From Zeugodacus cucurbitae (Eukaryota; Arthropoda; Insecta; Diptera; Tephritidae), in contig NC_071668.1 of NCBI RefSeq assembly GCF_028554725.1, forward strand, positions 25,274,501-25,338,500: a DNA stretch of 64,000 nucleotides. Reading direction: 5' to 3'. The translations under genes and the position numbers were made by a program. The notes beneath the pieces were generated by a model. It had not been told where the DNA came from. It did not search any database and worked only from the letters and a program-made list of their open reading frames with translations. Of this stretch, positions 34,513-47,158 are shown one piece after another (within the stretch, counting starts at the first letter, position 1; each line of letters starts with the position of its first letter).

Positions 34513-36942
34513 GGGGCTATTTTAATGTGATTCTTCAATCTAGAACAGATCAATACTTTCACAATAAAACTCTTAAAGCAATATGTTTCAAAAAAATAAC
34601 ATACTCTTTTAAAATTTAATTAAATTTTTTAGCAAGAACATATACACCTGTTATTTGTTTTTTGAAAAGTCGCTTTTTCATGAGATGATACAAGATCAGA
34701 ATTCTCTTCCTATAAATTCTTAAATTTTTTTCAAATTTTTTTCTAAGCAAATCCAGCAATAATGCCACTATTATTCCACTATTATCAGCAATTTTCCATC
34801 TATTTTTATTTCCAACTGTTTATTTCACTTTTATTATTGTAATTTTTATTTCACCACTTCTAGCTGGTCGTGCAAGCATTTGCTTTTACCTCAAAGTGTT
34901 ACGCTTCAAACGGCAGTCGTAAATAACAATTTGGCTTTATACAAATTTAAATTTTAACTAAAACTTTTCCGGCTAAACTTTGTCTGGTGCTTTCTAAGCA
35001 ACCAAAGTGTGTTTAATAAAAATAATGTTACCAAACAATTTGCCAATGCTAAATTGGCAACAACTCGCGGTAAATAAAATAAAATACAACAACAATAACA
35101 ACTGCAACAATACAACAAGCGCGCCAACCTTAAGGAGGAAAAAATTAAATTTCCCCCGAGAGTCGACCCTCAAACAAACTTTCCGCGCTCCCAAACGACG
35201 CTTTTAATTTAGCTTTAACACAAGAAAACACGAAAATTGCTGCGCTCATCTAAAGTTATTTCAACATCACTTGCTAGGCGTACAAAAAGCAAAACATAAA
35301 CGAAACAAACCAAAAAAAAAAAAAAAAAAACAAATAAACTGAATCCCAAAAAACAACACTAAAAAATCAACAACAACAAATACAACAATGCGCCAAATTT
35401 TATACACGACCTCAATTTTTATAAGCAGTGCCTAACTTTGTTATTTCCCTACGCCGCTTCAGATGAAAAACACACACAAAAGTAGTCCCAAACAGTTCAC
35501 GTTTGGAATGACAACAACAATAACAAAACCGAATAGCATTTAACTTCCTTCACCATGGGGAAGTACATTTACGCTGACCCGCGCACACCCGCCCATCACA
35601 CCGTTCACTCACATTTTGTAGCCAACCTTGACTCGCTTTTGCTCATTTGATTCAATTTTACGATACCCTGACCCCTTTGCCTACACGACGATATGCCAAC
35701 GATTTGCACTAAGCTGTAGCGGGTGTGGAGGGTGTCCGCAGGTGACACGGGGGTGGTAATGCTGACGATACCACCGGTAGACAATTGTACAACATAAATT
35801 TCAGCCATCGCCATCAACTAAAACGGAAAATCGCTGGCGCGCACACCAACACACACACCCGCAACCTATGTAAGTCTGCAGCTGCACGCATACCAACGCA
35901 TTTGGCGCAAACCATTTCATACAATATAAAATGAGGTGAAAAATAATTGTAGGCATTTTATTAAATTGCTTGAATCTTCAGGCGCCGACGTGACCCATTC
36001 AATCGCATAGCCCCTCGAGCCAGGCACGTCGCTGGCTTGCCGTGTGGAAGTAGGCAGAAGACTCACGCAGTGGCGGAATGTCGCACGGGCACAGACTGAG
36101 ACGGCAGGTCGGTCCATTGCAGTTGAACGCATACAGAAATTCGCTTAAGATATTTTACTGGTCCGCACTTGTGAAAGCTTAAACCCCTTTAATGGTACGT
36201 ACGCAATACATATTAAAGTCCAACAGTCGTATAAATGGTTGAAGGAGCAAGCATCAAAGCACTTTCACTTAAGCACTATAAAATCTAAATCACGTTTTGT
36301 ATAGCTGTATGCATGTATTTGTTTGTGTGGGTGTGTGTGTGAGTGTTGGTGCACTGAATCAGCCTTGAATCCTTTATAATTAAAAATAAAGTGTTTCCCA
36401 TAATACCCCACTCGGGGCAGCTTTAATGGCGGCACAAACACGGTATGAACTAATACAAAAGCTCATTACTCAACGTCCAGCTGGTCGGACGGTCGTTCGT
36501 ACTCGTTGTAGGTGTGCGAGATAGTACAACTAAATTAGGTCAAGCTGAAATGTGCGAGTGCATTGAAGTAAATGTGAGATCTCTTTTAGTCGGTTTACTT
36601 ACAGTCAAATATGCCCCAAGTACACGGGTGTGTCTGTATGTATTGTTTGGCTTAGATTTATTTAGCTCGTGCAATTAAGGCATTTAAATGAAGCAAAAAC
36701 TTTTTACTCTGGGTATGCTGTATTATTATCATAACATCTGTCGTAAATCTCGCAGCGAACGCGTAGCTGAGCATTTCAACATGATTCACTAATGAAAGGA
36801 AGAGTCTGCAAAACTTAAAGTCTTTCTATGAATTACTTCTATTAATTACCAATTAACGGCAACCTTTGAAGCAGTCGGTGCTTATTATGCTTTACATATG
36901 CCTATAATTTGAGGTCAGATTTTCCTTACACTATAATACGTT
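34513..36942. other. non-coding DNA with a GC-richer core
   Basis: Includes an A-rich and CAA/AAC-rich stretch (35060-35400, with an A18-20 run at about 35312) typical of fly UTR or upstream DNA. A less AT-rich core follows (35560-36130). A minus-strand ATG ORF of about 70 codons (35605-35817) reads MAMAEIYVVQLSTGGIVSIT and could be a first coding exon. No splice site or homology settles this. If a host gene exists in the window, this core is the best place to look. Confidence 0.3.
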
Positions 36943-37436
36943 GCGAGGTAGGGAGTCTCTCCACTTCGAAACGGCAATCCTCATCGTACCAGCTTGCCGA
37001 AATCAATTCTTTCGGCTGCAGCGGTACGCAGTAAGTGGCAAAGGTCATAGGTGACTCATAGAAAGTTTCATTGGTCATTTAGTCTATCTCTTACGTCGAG
37101 GCTTGGGCGCAAATCAGCAATACACCTGTTGAAGAATGTTGCTTTGATGCGAATCGCGGATAGGCATCCATCCAACGGAGTGACTGTCTGGACCCACCCT
37201 TCTCAATTAAGGGTCCGGACATTCCAGGTGCATACCCTCAAATCATGATCCTTAAAACGTTTGATTCAAACGCGATGCAGCACCGTGGAAGCGGGCTTCA
37301 CGTTTTCACTTTAGCTCGCTACCAAAGGGCTCTCCCTTGTCTCCAGAGTATACTTGGGCTAAAACCGGACGTAGTGAGCTACTTCAACCGTATGCAATAG
37401 AATCGTTCCTGGTCACTCCCAAGTGAATGACAGTGA
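36943..37436 (-). pseudogene. RTE relic, multiply deleted
   Basis: Four blocks in order correspond to parts of RTE-2 on the same strand: 36943-37033 (near the SWYDEECRLA region), about 37040-37190 (endonuclease around AHAPTEEKDD), about 37195-37265 (start of the endonuclease, TWNVRTLNW region) and 37270-37436 (5' UTR). The stretches between them are deleted. About 500 bp of a 3.2-kb element remain. No open frame. Confidence 0.85.
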
Positions 37437-39442
37437 GGTAATCTCTTCACTTTCGGCCCCACCCCAGAACGTCGATCATAACTCCATGGTTTGGCTAATT
37501 ATTTGTCGTATGATCCGCAAATTTTGAAATTATGTGCAATGAAATGAGCCGGTTTTAGAAGTACTAAAGATCAATGGATAGTAGAGATGTCATACTCAGA
37601 TTCTATGGATGTTGCAATTGCGGCTTAGTAAAGACATTTTCTGTTCATTATTACCTCATTCACTTATTATCTTGTTTATATAAATGGTACCAAACTACTA
37701 CAGTTGGACATGATTTAAATAAATATGGTGAAAAATAATGACAGTGACACGGAAAGTTATCTATCAAAATACGAAATCTAACGAATAGTATTTGGAATAC
37801 ATCAAAATGCAACACAAGATCCACAATCCTTCTAATATATTCTCTAAACCCTAAACTAACTAGTACGCTTGGTTGATTGGGCTAATATTCGAGTGTGAGC
37901 ATACAACAAAGTTAGCACACTGAAATTAGACAATTATGTAGACTGCAAAGACAGTCACTTTTTTGTGTGCATTTCTATGCTGCCGACGATGTCCATTTAT
38001 GGAAAATCCGCCCAAGGTAAGCTAAACGCATTCCAAGAGGAAGAAAGCAAAAACGAAGCAGTCAGGCCAATGAACTGAGGAAAATGCGACTGCCACGTTG
38101 ACCAATTCACTTAGCGACTGCTGCAAGCCATGACAATTACGCGCATGGAGTCTTATTATAGGCAGTCATCAAGTCAGCTCGTGCCTAAAAACTCAGCCGA
38201 ATTGACTTGTGTCCCATATGTGTCAAAAAAATAATGAAAAAAGTTCTGCAATTCTGTCATATGAGCACAAAAACGCGAATACTCGTAAGTTGCCAGGCTT
38301 AAAATACTACGAATGTTGCGGATTTTTTGGAGTCCACGACGAAAGGCACTGAGAACTGATGTTCCGTGCAGCTAATGGCGAATGCTTCATGCTGTCGTGC
38401 ATATATTTGTCGCTTTCGTTATGATGACGAGCATAACTGTGTTGCATATTTATACATACAAGTATGTATGTATGTGCATATAGATGAGTTGGTGCGGATG
38501 TGGCGCGGCTGCTGCGGCAGCGTCGACATTGTTAACAGCACAATGTAATACACCGAAACTGCAAGCACTCTTAGTGTGGAGCATGTCAATGTACGCCTTG
38601 CGTGTTTGTGCGTGCATCATCATGCATATGTAAATGTACAAGTCATACAGTCAGACGAGTCCAACAACTCGGCGGCGGCATAACTCATCGTCAACATTGT
38701 AAACAAGCCCTGCGAAAACAAACAACAGCAAAATAAAATACAAAGCGTGGATATCACATTCATTCAGCGCAAATACGTCACTGTCGCGCATCATCGTGTT
38801 GAAGCGATGAGGCCAGTTAGCGCACATAGCGGAAAAACAGTGAAACTGCAACAAAAAAACCAGCGACACGAGTTCAAATTACGAAAAAAATGGTGGTAAA
38901 AGAAAGTGACAAACAGTTAGAGGGTCTGTTGCTTGGTCTGTGCGCATTGTGCGCTTGTTTAGTTTGATTAGGATTCGCTGCATTGCTGTCATGCCATATA
39001 TTCCCCTTGGGTGTGTAGTTGTTGTGTTGCTTTTACACTTTTTTTGTTTTTGTTTTTGCGCTAAACTATTTAGACACCTAAAAGCTCTTGTGTTGCACTC
39101 ACAAATACCTGTATATGGAATTAGCTGCTGCTGAAAGCTTCAAATTTCTTTTGTCGCTACTTGTACCGGAATAGTACACCTGTGCGTATGAGTAACCTAT
39201 GAAAATATTTGCTGTGCTTATGAAGCTAAAGTTTAAAGTGACTTTAAACACAGTGCTCCCAAACGCACGTATTGAAGGTTTTAAATTGTGAGTATCTATT
39301 TTTAAAGGGATTGATAGCATTATTGAAAAGTTTGGAACTAGTCTTCTTATAATCCTGAAATATGTCGCATGAAAGGTTGCTGTGTTTTGGTTGCTATTGT
39401 CATCAAGAGGTTATACGCAAATACTATTTTCAAAACATATTG
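37437..39442. other. unassigned DNA
   Basis: No supported gene. 38330-38900 is somewhat less AT-rich, with (GTAT)n near 38460 and short CAG/CTG-rich words near 38505-38520. No mobile-element signature recognised. Confidence 0.4.
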
Positions 39443-40847
39443 TTTATACTCTCGCAACAAAAGTTGCTAAGAGATTATTATAGTTTTGTTCACATAACGG
39501 TTGTTTGTAAGTCATAAAAATAAACGAGTTAGATATAGGGTTATGTATATCAAAATGATCAGGATGACAAGACGAGTTGAAATCCGGATGTCTGTCTGTC
39601 CGTCCGTCCGTCCGGGCAACGTATAACTTGAGTAAAAATTGAGGTATCTTAACGAAACTTGGAACACATGTTCCTTGGGACCGTGAAGGGGTTGCTTTCG
39701 AAGATGGGCAAACCAGTGCCACGCCCGCAAAAAGGCGAAAACCAAAAACATATAAAGTGTCATAGCTAAACCATAAATAAAGGTATACAAGTAAAATTTA
39801 GAACAAAGGATCGCACTAGGAAGGGGCATATTTGGATGTAATTTTTTTGGGGAAGTGGCCCCGTCCCCAAAACGGTTATTTGTATATATCTATATAGCAA
39901 ACCAATGAAGCTATATAAACCAAACTTTCTGCAGTCGGTTATCTTACGTACCCCACCACACACCATGAAAATAGTTGAAATCGGATAATAACCACGCCCA
40001 CCTCCCATACAAAGGTTAGGTTGAAAATTACTAAAAGTGCGTCAACTCACTAACCAAAAACGTCAGAAACACTAAATTTTACAGAAAAAATAGCAGGAGA
40101 AATCTGCACTCAGTTTTTTTTTTACAAAATGGAAAATGGGCGTGGCATCGCCCACTTATGGGTCAAAGACCATATCTCAGGAACTACTCGACAGATTTCA
40201 ATGAAATTCGGTACATAACAGTTTCTTGACACCTTGATGACACGAGTGGAAAATGGGCGAAATCGGTTTACAACCACGACTACTTTCCTTGTAACTCAAT
40301 TTTGAATTCCATCTGATTATAATGTAAACATAAGGAACCAATGAAGATAGCGGAATAAAACTTTACACAAATAGTGTATATCATCTCTGGCTTCACTTAT
40401 GAAAAAGTTGTCGAAAACGGACTATAACTTTTCATGGTCCAGGTATAAACATGTTGAACTCAGCGCCTAAGGGTTAATTTTAACCGAAAATATGGGTAAA
40501 TCTCTCGGATAATTTAATGTAATTCAGAGGAAATTGTTTCCATCTAATAGTGTGTCTCTGTTCCAAAAATTATTAAAATCGGGTCATACATAACAAATAC
40601 ATACAAATTCGGTATCTTAGCAAAATTAAGTGAGCGTATAGTCTTGGATATAGTGTACCTTGCTGGGGAAAATGAATGAAATCGGTTCAGGAATTACCTC
40701 ACCCCTCATATCTATATTCCGTTATTCTATAACCTTTATGCCGAATTTATGGGTAAAATTGTGTGTTATCTTAATAAAATTTCTTCAATTAATTGCGAGA
40801 GTATAAAATGTTCGGTTGCACCCGAAATTAGCCTTTTCTTACTTGTT
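39443..40847 (+). repeat. family X repeat, copy E (near full length)
   Basis: The most complete uninterrupted copy, 1,405 bp. The 5' end is TATACTCTCGCAACAAAAG followed by a hairpin arm. Then come the GTCTGTCCGTCCGTCCGTCC tract (39592-39613), GC boxes near 39720, 39857, 39990 and 40138, an inverted copy of the 5' terminus (TTGCGAGAGTATA, about 40792), the 3' stem-loop GTTCGGTTGCACCCGAA and a tail ending TTCTTACTTGTT. The 5' inverted repeat is terminal but the 3' one is internal. There is no ORF of note. Confidence 0.88.
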
Positions 40848-42746
40848 TTCGTAATGTTAATATCATTAAGTATATTCTCTGATAATTTGAAGTCAATCCG
40901 AAAAATATTTTCGGAAATATACAAATATTTGTAGCTTCACGTCAAAGTGTTAGAGTAAAAACTTGACTAATAGCGGCATTCATTTAAAACCGTTTTTTTT
41001 TTCAAAAATGTATTTTCAAAGCCGGTGAGCATGATTTATGAAAAATGGCTCAATTGACTCAATTGAAAGATTTCAAATTTGAACAAACTTATTAAATCAT
41101 AATTTTGCAGCACAAAAAATATTTGGAATTCAACAAAGCTACTTTACAATGTTCCTCTAATTGAATTTAATACTTAATATGCCAAAGTATGATTTTTGAA
41201 TCATTTTATTCTAATTTATTATATCTTAATTTTACACCTGAACAAATGCAATTTTGAATCTTTGCTAACCTACTAATATATGTACATACTCGGTCCTTCT
41301 GGTTAACTTTTAAGCCTATATGTCAGTCGAGGATGAAATGAAAAATGAAACTACGATAGACATGCTTTCTTAAACATAAAGTGGGTTTGTGAGATGAAAT
41401 CGATCTGTAAACTCCCTAAGTTTATAATTTATTTCTGGAGACTCCTGAAAATAATTCACATTTCTCTATGTCCAACAAAATTCTACAGTATCTAATACTC
41501 ACTTGTACCTGCACTGATGTCCTCTTTTTGTTCATTTTAAATATTAATAATAATAGTAATCTACTTTGTAAACACAGAGTTACATAGTTATTTAATTACA
41601 CATACAGTTAGTGGCTGTCACATTCCTTTACGCAGTTCCTTTACAAAATGTGACAAATGGCAGTTGTCAGCTTTCGCATCTTGACGAAGCTCTTTGTGAG
41701 ATATGCCAAATTAAAACGCATTCAATTAGTTTGATTCAACAAATTGAATTTTGGAATTTCGCCAGTACAATTTATAATTAATTAGTATTGATATTGCTGT
41801 AATCCTTTAATGTTCACCACAAAAGTATTATGCATTTAATTCAATTTCAGCAACCTTATTATTAATAGGCAAATATTATTGCACATTATGTTGGCTATAA
41901 ATCTCTCTGCACGCGTACAAGTGTACTCTACATTTCATGTACGAGTATCTAACAAATATATGTAGCTACACACACGAGCTTCGGCTTGTAGTAGAGATTT
42001 TGAATCAAATGCCGTCGCACATACTGCCATACTGCCATAAATACCTATTTACATATATACATAACCATATGCACATAAGTATGCATGCGCATATTTAAAT
42101 ATATTTCAATTTATGTCACAAATGCTTTTATGTTTGTACTTACAGGCTTAAAATGTATGACAAACATACATATAAATATGTTATGCAAAATCATTTGTCA
42201 TATTTCTAACATTTCGCTGGAAGCGTTTTTTGTGTGTCATTTTGCTGGTATGAGTTGTGATTTACGTGTCAACACCGGTTATTGACACCAGTTTTTATTC
42301 GAAATTATGTAGCTACATACATAATTTATACACTGAAGAGAGTGCTATATCTACTTACATATATGTATGTAGTTATGTTTTTTTTCTATTTTGAAGAAAT
42401 ATTAGTGGGATCCCTAAATGACATTGTGTGCAAATAGACATACAAAAAGCAATTAATTTGAAGATTGCTATAAATTTTACGGTGCATCTCGTAATACATA
42501 ATTAAAATTATCTTAATTGATTAGCTGTCAATTAACGAATATTTCATGAGTATCAGTAAACTGATTTCGTTTGAGTACTACAATAATAGAGTATATTACA
42601 CAGGGTTAATTTGATGACATACGAGTTAAATGCATATTCTTATATCTGTTCGTCAATATTTTATACTAGCCATTATATAGATGTGTCTTAATGCTGGTTC
42701 AGGGACGTTTGGTCGTACTTAAATATTCTACTTAGATATACATATA
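40848..42746. other. unassigned DNA with one shared short repeat
   Basis: 40871-40925 (around AAGTCAATCCGAAAAATA) resembles 50391-50436 (around AAGTCGATCCGAATAATA), so both are probably fragments of one dispersed repeat. The remainder is AT-rich without a supported gene. Confidence 0.45.
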
Positions 42747-44027
42747 CTGCGCGCCATCAGGTTAGCACATCTCTGGATCAAATAGTTTTAGTTAATTTCT
42801 ATCATAATTAAAGAAGCTACAAATATGAAATCTTTCGTGATTATTAATGAATAAATTTTCTACTAAATAAAACAAGAATTTTCATATTTTCTTTCTTCAA
42901 AATTTTTTAATATTTTTTTTACGAAATTCATAGAAAAATTAGTGATTTAAATTTGGTCATCAGGTTAGCACATATCCGTTTTTTTATTTTGTTTAACATT
43001 TTCTGCCAAGATCATATTTTTGAATTTTTGTATTAATTAATCTAAACATTTATGTATTTTTTAAGAGTGTGCCGATCACCCATTATTAAGAATTACATCA
43101 AAGAACCGATTGGGTGGCGATTCGTACAAATTTCTAATATAATTTTAGGAAGTTAATGAAACTGCGTTAAAATATCATTTTGTCTCCTAATTCAAAGCTA
43201 AATACTCGGCCAATGTGTGCGTTATTATGATGGAAATACCATGGCAAAGCTCCAAACAAAATTTGAAAATGTATAAAATCAGTTTCCCGTTCATTTTATA
43301 GGCATTTGTCTTTGTCATATTAGTATTCAAAAGCTGCAGTCAGTATATACCATGGTTGAAGATGGCTGCACGACACCACCCCCACGACGACCGAAGATCA
43401 TAGAAATAGTAATTACACACTTCGGGTTCTTCCAAATAAGACTTATTTTCATCCGAAAAAACATCTTAGTGCCAATTAGACTTCCATCTCTATTCACCTG
43501 TGCAAAATGTAATCGTGTATCTCTTCGGTCATCATTAAGGGGTAATTTTTTATTTAGTTTTAATATTTTTACGCATGGAGCATACTTTATAACCCATTAA
43601 GCAGGAGACTATTTGCCCTGATATTGACGGTTGATTGATGAAAATTGGATGCTTCTCTTGAAATTGCTCAACTATCAGCATCGAAAAATGCTTAATTGTA
43701 TATTTTATTGTATAACCAAAAAAATTTTAACTCTGTTTTTGACATCTGATGGTTTTTTCCATAACTGTCCAAACTCCGAAGATGAATATAAAACAAATTG
43801 GGCGTGCTAACCTAATGACCAAAAATAAAGCACACTTTTCGGCTAAAAATTAGGGTAATAGAAAAAAATTATATAACGGAACATACTTCTGGCTTGCTCT
43901 TTTAACCAGAAGAAATTACATAGAAGAACAAATAAAAAAAGCAAAGTAGCTTTAAGTTAAAAACAAAAAAATTAGAAGCAATTATATTAGTCTGGTGAAG
44001 GTGTGCTAACCTGATGATGATGATGAG
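42747..44027 (-). mobile_element. Tc1-like transposon with IR/DR ends, decayed
   Basis: Four copies of one end motif define the element. CATCAGGTTAGCACA occurs at 42755-42769 (outer left) and 42958-42972 (inner left). Its reverse complement occurs imperfectly at 43803-43817 (inner right) and exactly at 44002-44016 (outer right). Spacing is about 203 bp on the left and 199 bp on the right. This is the inverted-repeat/direct-repeat layout known from Tc1-like elements such as Minos, S and Sleeping Beauty, where transposase binds each copy. A transposase relic lies between them. Outermost limits are approximate; each end begins TACT. Confidence 0.8.
43250..43500 (-). pseudogene. Tc1-like transposase relic
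   Basis: The minus strand reads DVFSDENKSYLEEPEVCNYY, continuing FYDLR, then CRAAIFNHGIY, a stop, and LQLLNTNMTKTNAY. This parallels the (V)FSDEKKFNLDGPDG...YYWHDLR...VW.AF..HG segment around the first catalytic Asp of Tc1-type transposases. Flanking regions are too decayed to read, and several stops are present. The second and third catalytic residues were not found. Confidence 0.7.
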
Positions 44028-44460
44028 TAGTCTAATGTTTGCGTGATAAAATATATGACTAAATAAGCTAGTATAAAAATATCATCAAATTGTTTTAACA
44101 TCACATCACAAAAAGCACTCAAAAGACTATGATACAAACACGAGGTCCCGATCTGTACGTTACTTATCCACAGTTTGATATTTGATAAATGCTTTGGGTA
44201 TACAATTCTTCTTCTGCATTGTCTCTCATGATTATTATACCCTAGCTCACGATTGTTTATAACGTGGAAAACTAGTCGTGGTAAATCTACAATTATGTAT
44301 ATTAAGATGATCGGGATGATGATGAAACCAATTGAATACAGAATTAAAAACATATTACATGTTCCATCGCCCATGTAATATATCGACAATGGAATCAGAA
44401 ATTGAAAATCAAAAATCAGAAAACAGAAATTTCAGATAGAGCCCAATCAGTTCATGTGGG

Positions 44461-45190
44461 ATGGAATTGGTACATACATTGGTTCTCAAACTTGGACATG
44501 AGATGCTTGCTAGTTGGAAATCAGTCCAAAATTTGGTGAAGCCCGGTCCGTCTTCTGCAGGAATGGAAACTGCTTATTACCAGGCACCCAGAGTACACTC
44601 GCAATTTGAAGGAAACACTTCTCCACACCTCCAAATGGCTAAATGTGACGGAAGAAGAAGAACCCGTACCAACAATCTACTGTGACGCTGTATCATCCGC
44701 CACTCGACCAGGACGAGGTTTATTACCAGCTAAGCTGTGTAAAACTAGTACATGAGTACATGCTCAATGATAGGAATTTAAGTTTTCTCCGCCTTATCCA
44801 CAATAAGGAAGATCACACAGTCTGCGTTACTTGTCGAGAAATCCGCCTTGCTAGCATTGCATCCTGTGAAACTCATACTCAGAATATCGTTGAGAACAAC
44901 TCTCGGCAAGGCCGATAGACGCTGTTTTAGATAGGGTGATTTACTCTATTGCGTCTTCTTTAATATAATGCTAATCTGAACCGCAGTGACAATATCTACT
45001 CTAAAATTGCATTGCAACTGGGGTATGACTTGGACCTTAAAAACAGAGCCGGGAGCGCATCATTCTCCAGCCTAGAAAAAGAAGCGAAAAAGGTTGATAC
45101 TGTGGTTGATTATATATGTACTTACTTTATATGTGATAGGTCAAGAGGACTCTGACTATCTGAACTATAGCGCAAAATAAAAGCTACCTC
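44461..45190 (+). pseudogene. ancient RTE-like relic
   Basis: Interrupted plus-strand translation parallels the RTE protein: a degenerate REHFS.LLNG block near 44610; LSFLRLIHNKEDHTVC near 44780 (compare LSVLCPIHKKGDPTIC); RCFR.GDLLYCVFFNIML near 44925 (compare RGFRQGDSLSCDFFNLML); and SSLEKEAKK near 45070 (compare SRMDKEAKR). YADD is not readable. Divergence is far greater than among RTE-1, -2 and -3, so this is an older insertion or a different RTE lineage. Confidence 0.75.
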
Positions 45191-46316
45191 CTACACGAGG
45201 CGCAATGAGCCAATAGTTCACTCTCCGGCTCTCCAATTACATATTTTCAATATCATCACAAATATACCATAGCACTGCTAATACAAGTTTGTGTAAACGT
45301 ATTACTAGTAAAAACTAAGAATTTAATTTATTAGTTTATTTCACGTTAAGCAAAACAAGGCATAAAGTGCTGCTGGCCTTTGACATTTGAGCAGACCGTT
45401 TGAGCTGCGATGTGTAAACGGTTCACAATGGTAAACCAGCCATCAATTCATAATAACACTTTGCGATTGCTAAAAAGAAATCAGAAAGCAAAAAAATAAG
45501 CATTTAAAATTGCTACAAATAGCAAATCAGAGGGTGTGTCAAGCGCAAAGCAAAGTAAAAATTTCAAATGTAAAAAATATCAAAGCTTCGACTTTGATTA
45601 CAAGGGTTTATGCGGTTATTTCCGCTTCCGCTTTGAGACACATCAAACACACTGACATTCCAGCCCACCTCGCAGTGCACAAAGTGCACTCGTTTGTGGC
45701 AATGCAAAAAACAGCGAGAGCAGAGAGAAGAGGGGACCAACAAACAGAAAGTAATTACAGAGGCCTACGAGGCTATATACACACTCACGTGCAGAAATAT
45801 AAAACGCACGCCCTAACATTAACACTACTTCACTTTGTAGTCGGCCGCTTACGCGCTTATGTGCGAAAAGCATTTAAATAAAAGTAAATGCAGTAAGGTA
45901 GTGTTGAGTGCGAACAACGCCGGAGCACTATTTCTGTATCAACCCTTTTCGCAGAACTTTAAACTGTTAAATATGATTCTCGATCAAATTTCGGGAAAAG
46001 TTCAAGTTTATGTGAAGATCCTTCACATTGGATTCTACATTTACAACGGTCGATACATTACATGTCAAGAGGAGGAGGTTTATATACATATATTTGAATA
46101 ATGATGATATTTCTCAGTTATATTATAGTGGTCCCTTGTTTCTAAAAGCAATAATACCCTGAGCAACATGTTGGGTTTTGGCATAAATGCCACTAGCTAA
46201 AGCTCGTAAACGCTGTAACAAGTCAAAGCGACCGCCCGTTAATGCAATGTCGAGTAACGGCTTACACATCTAAGCACCTGCGGTTAAAGTAGAGGCGAGA
46301 CAGAGTAAACCATCTA
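45191..46316. other. unassigned DNA
   Basis: No supported gene. 45380-45860 is less AT-rich and open for about 120 codons on the plus strand, but the frame has no ATG at its start and no recognisable domain. Confidence 0.35.
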
Positions 46317-46671
46317 AAGGGTGTTTTTTCAGAGGTATACAATTTTCTTAGATAATGATAGCTGTCAAACGAGCTGTCAATCCCACGCGTATGTTTGACA
46401 ATTCATGTCAGTAAATTTTGGAAAATTACCTTGCCAAGATATACACCCATAAATGTTTCAAAATTTGGAAATTTCAAATGCATTATTTGTTCATTAAAGA
46501 ACATAAAATATAGGGCATGTTTTCAAATCTCTCTTACTAAGTATCCACACCCGTTAACTGATCCAAAGGCTACAACTGAAGAATTATTTAGGCAGGAAAT
46601 TTTGTTTTCATATAAAATTTCAAAGTAAACAACCCAAAATAAGATTAATACACCTCCAAAACAACACCCAT
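46317..46671. mobile_element. mariner-derived MITE-like element
   Basis: 355 bp bounded by AAGGGTGTTTTTTCAGAGG and, reversed at the right, ATGGGTGTTGTTTTGGAGG, with TA on both sides. The ends resemble those of the DD41D mariner at 20445. The interior includes a block (about 46440-46600) that can be read, with shifts, as a decayed N-terminal region of such a transposase. Probably a deletion derivative. Assignment tentative. Confidence 0.5.
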
Positions 46672-47158
46672 TACAAATACTCACATCCACCTAAACATAT
46701 TTCTATAGAAGTATGTACGTCACAAAGCCAATACATAAACGAGTGTTCAAGTGTCGGTTGTGACAAACGATAAAGAATCGCTTAAAAATAAAATTGGCTT
46801 TTGTTGGATAGTTGAGTTTGTGCAAATAGCTTAATTTATAAATTTAGTTCACAAAGTAACAATAAAGCTTTGAAAGGAAAAGTTTATGCCAAAGTATTGT
46901 GTTTGGTCATAACTATTAGCTGGAACACGCATATCTTGGCAGGCAGTGTTTATATAGTAAATAGGCGCTATCGTAGACCATTGCCATGCCCATAGCACGC
47001 TTTTATCAAAAAGAAATTCTAACTTATTAAGTTACGAAATTAGAATTTGAATTCGATACAAAGGTTCTTAGACGAAAAGGGAAATGTTGTCTTCCAAAGT
47101 CCAATAATTATTTTCGATGTATATTTGGAACATTTCAAAAAAACTAAGGTAATGGGTG

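Noticed and set aside
43352..43600. 82-codon plus-strand frame as a gene
   Set aside because: It is antisense to the Tc1-like transposase relic, which accounts for the open reading.
45510..45881. 123-codon plus-strand open frame
   Set aside because: It starts at TTG, has no domain, and its composition matches the surrounding DNA.
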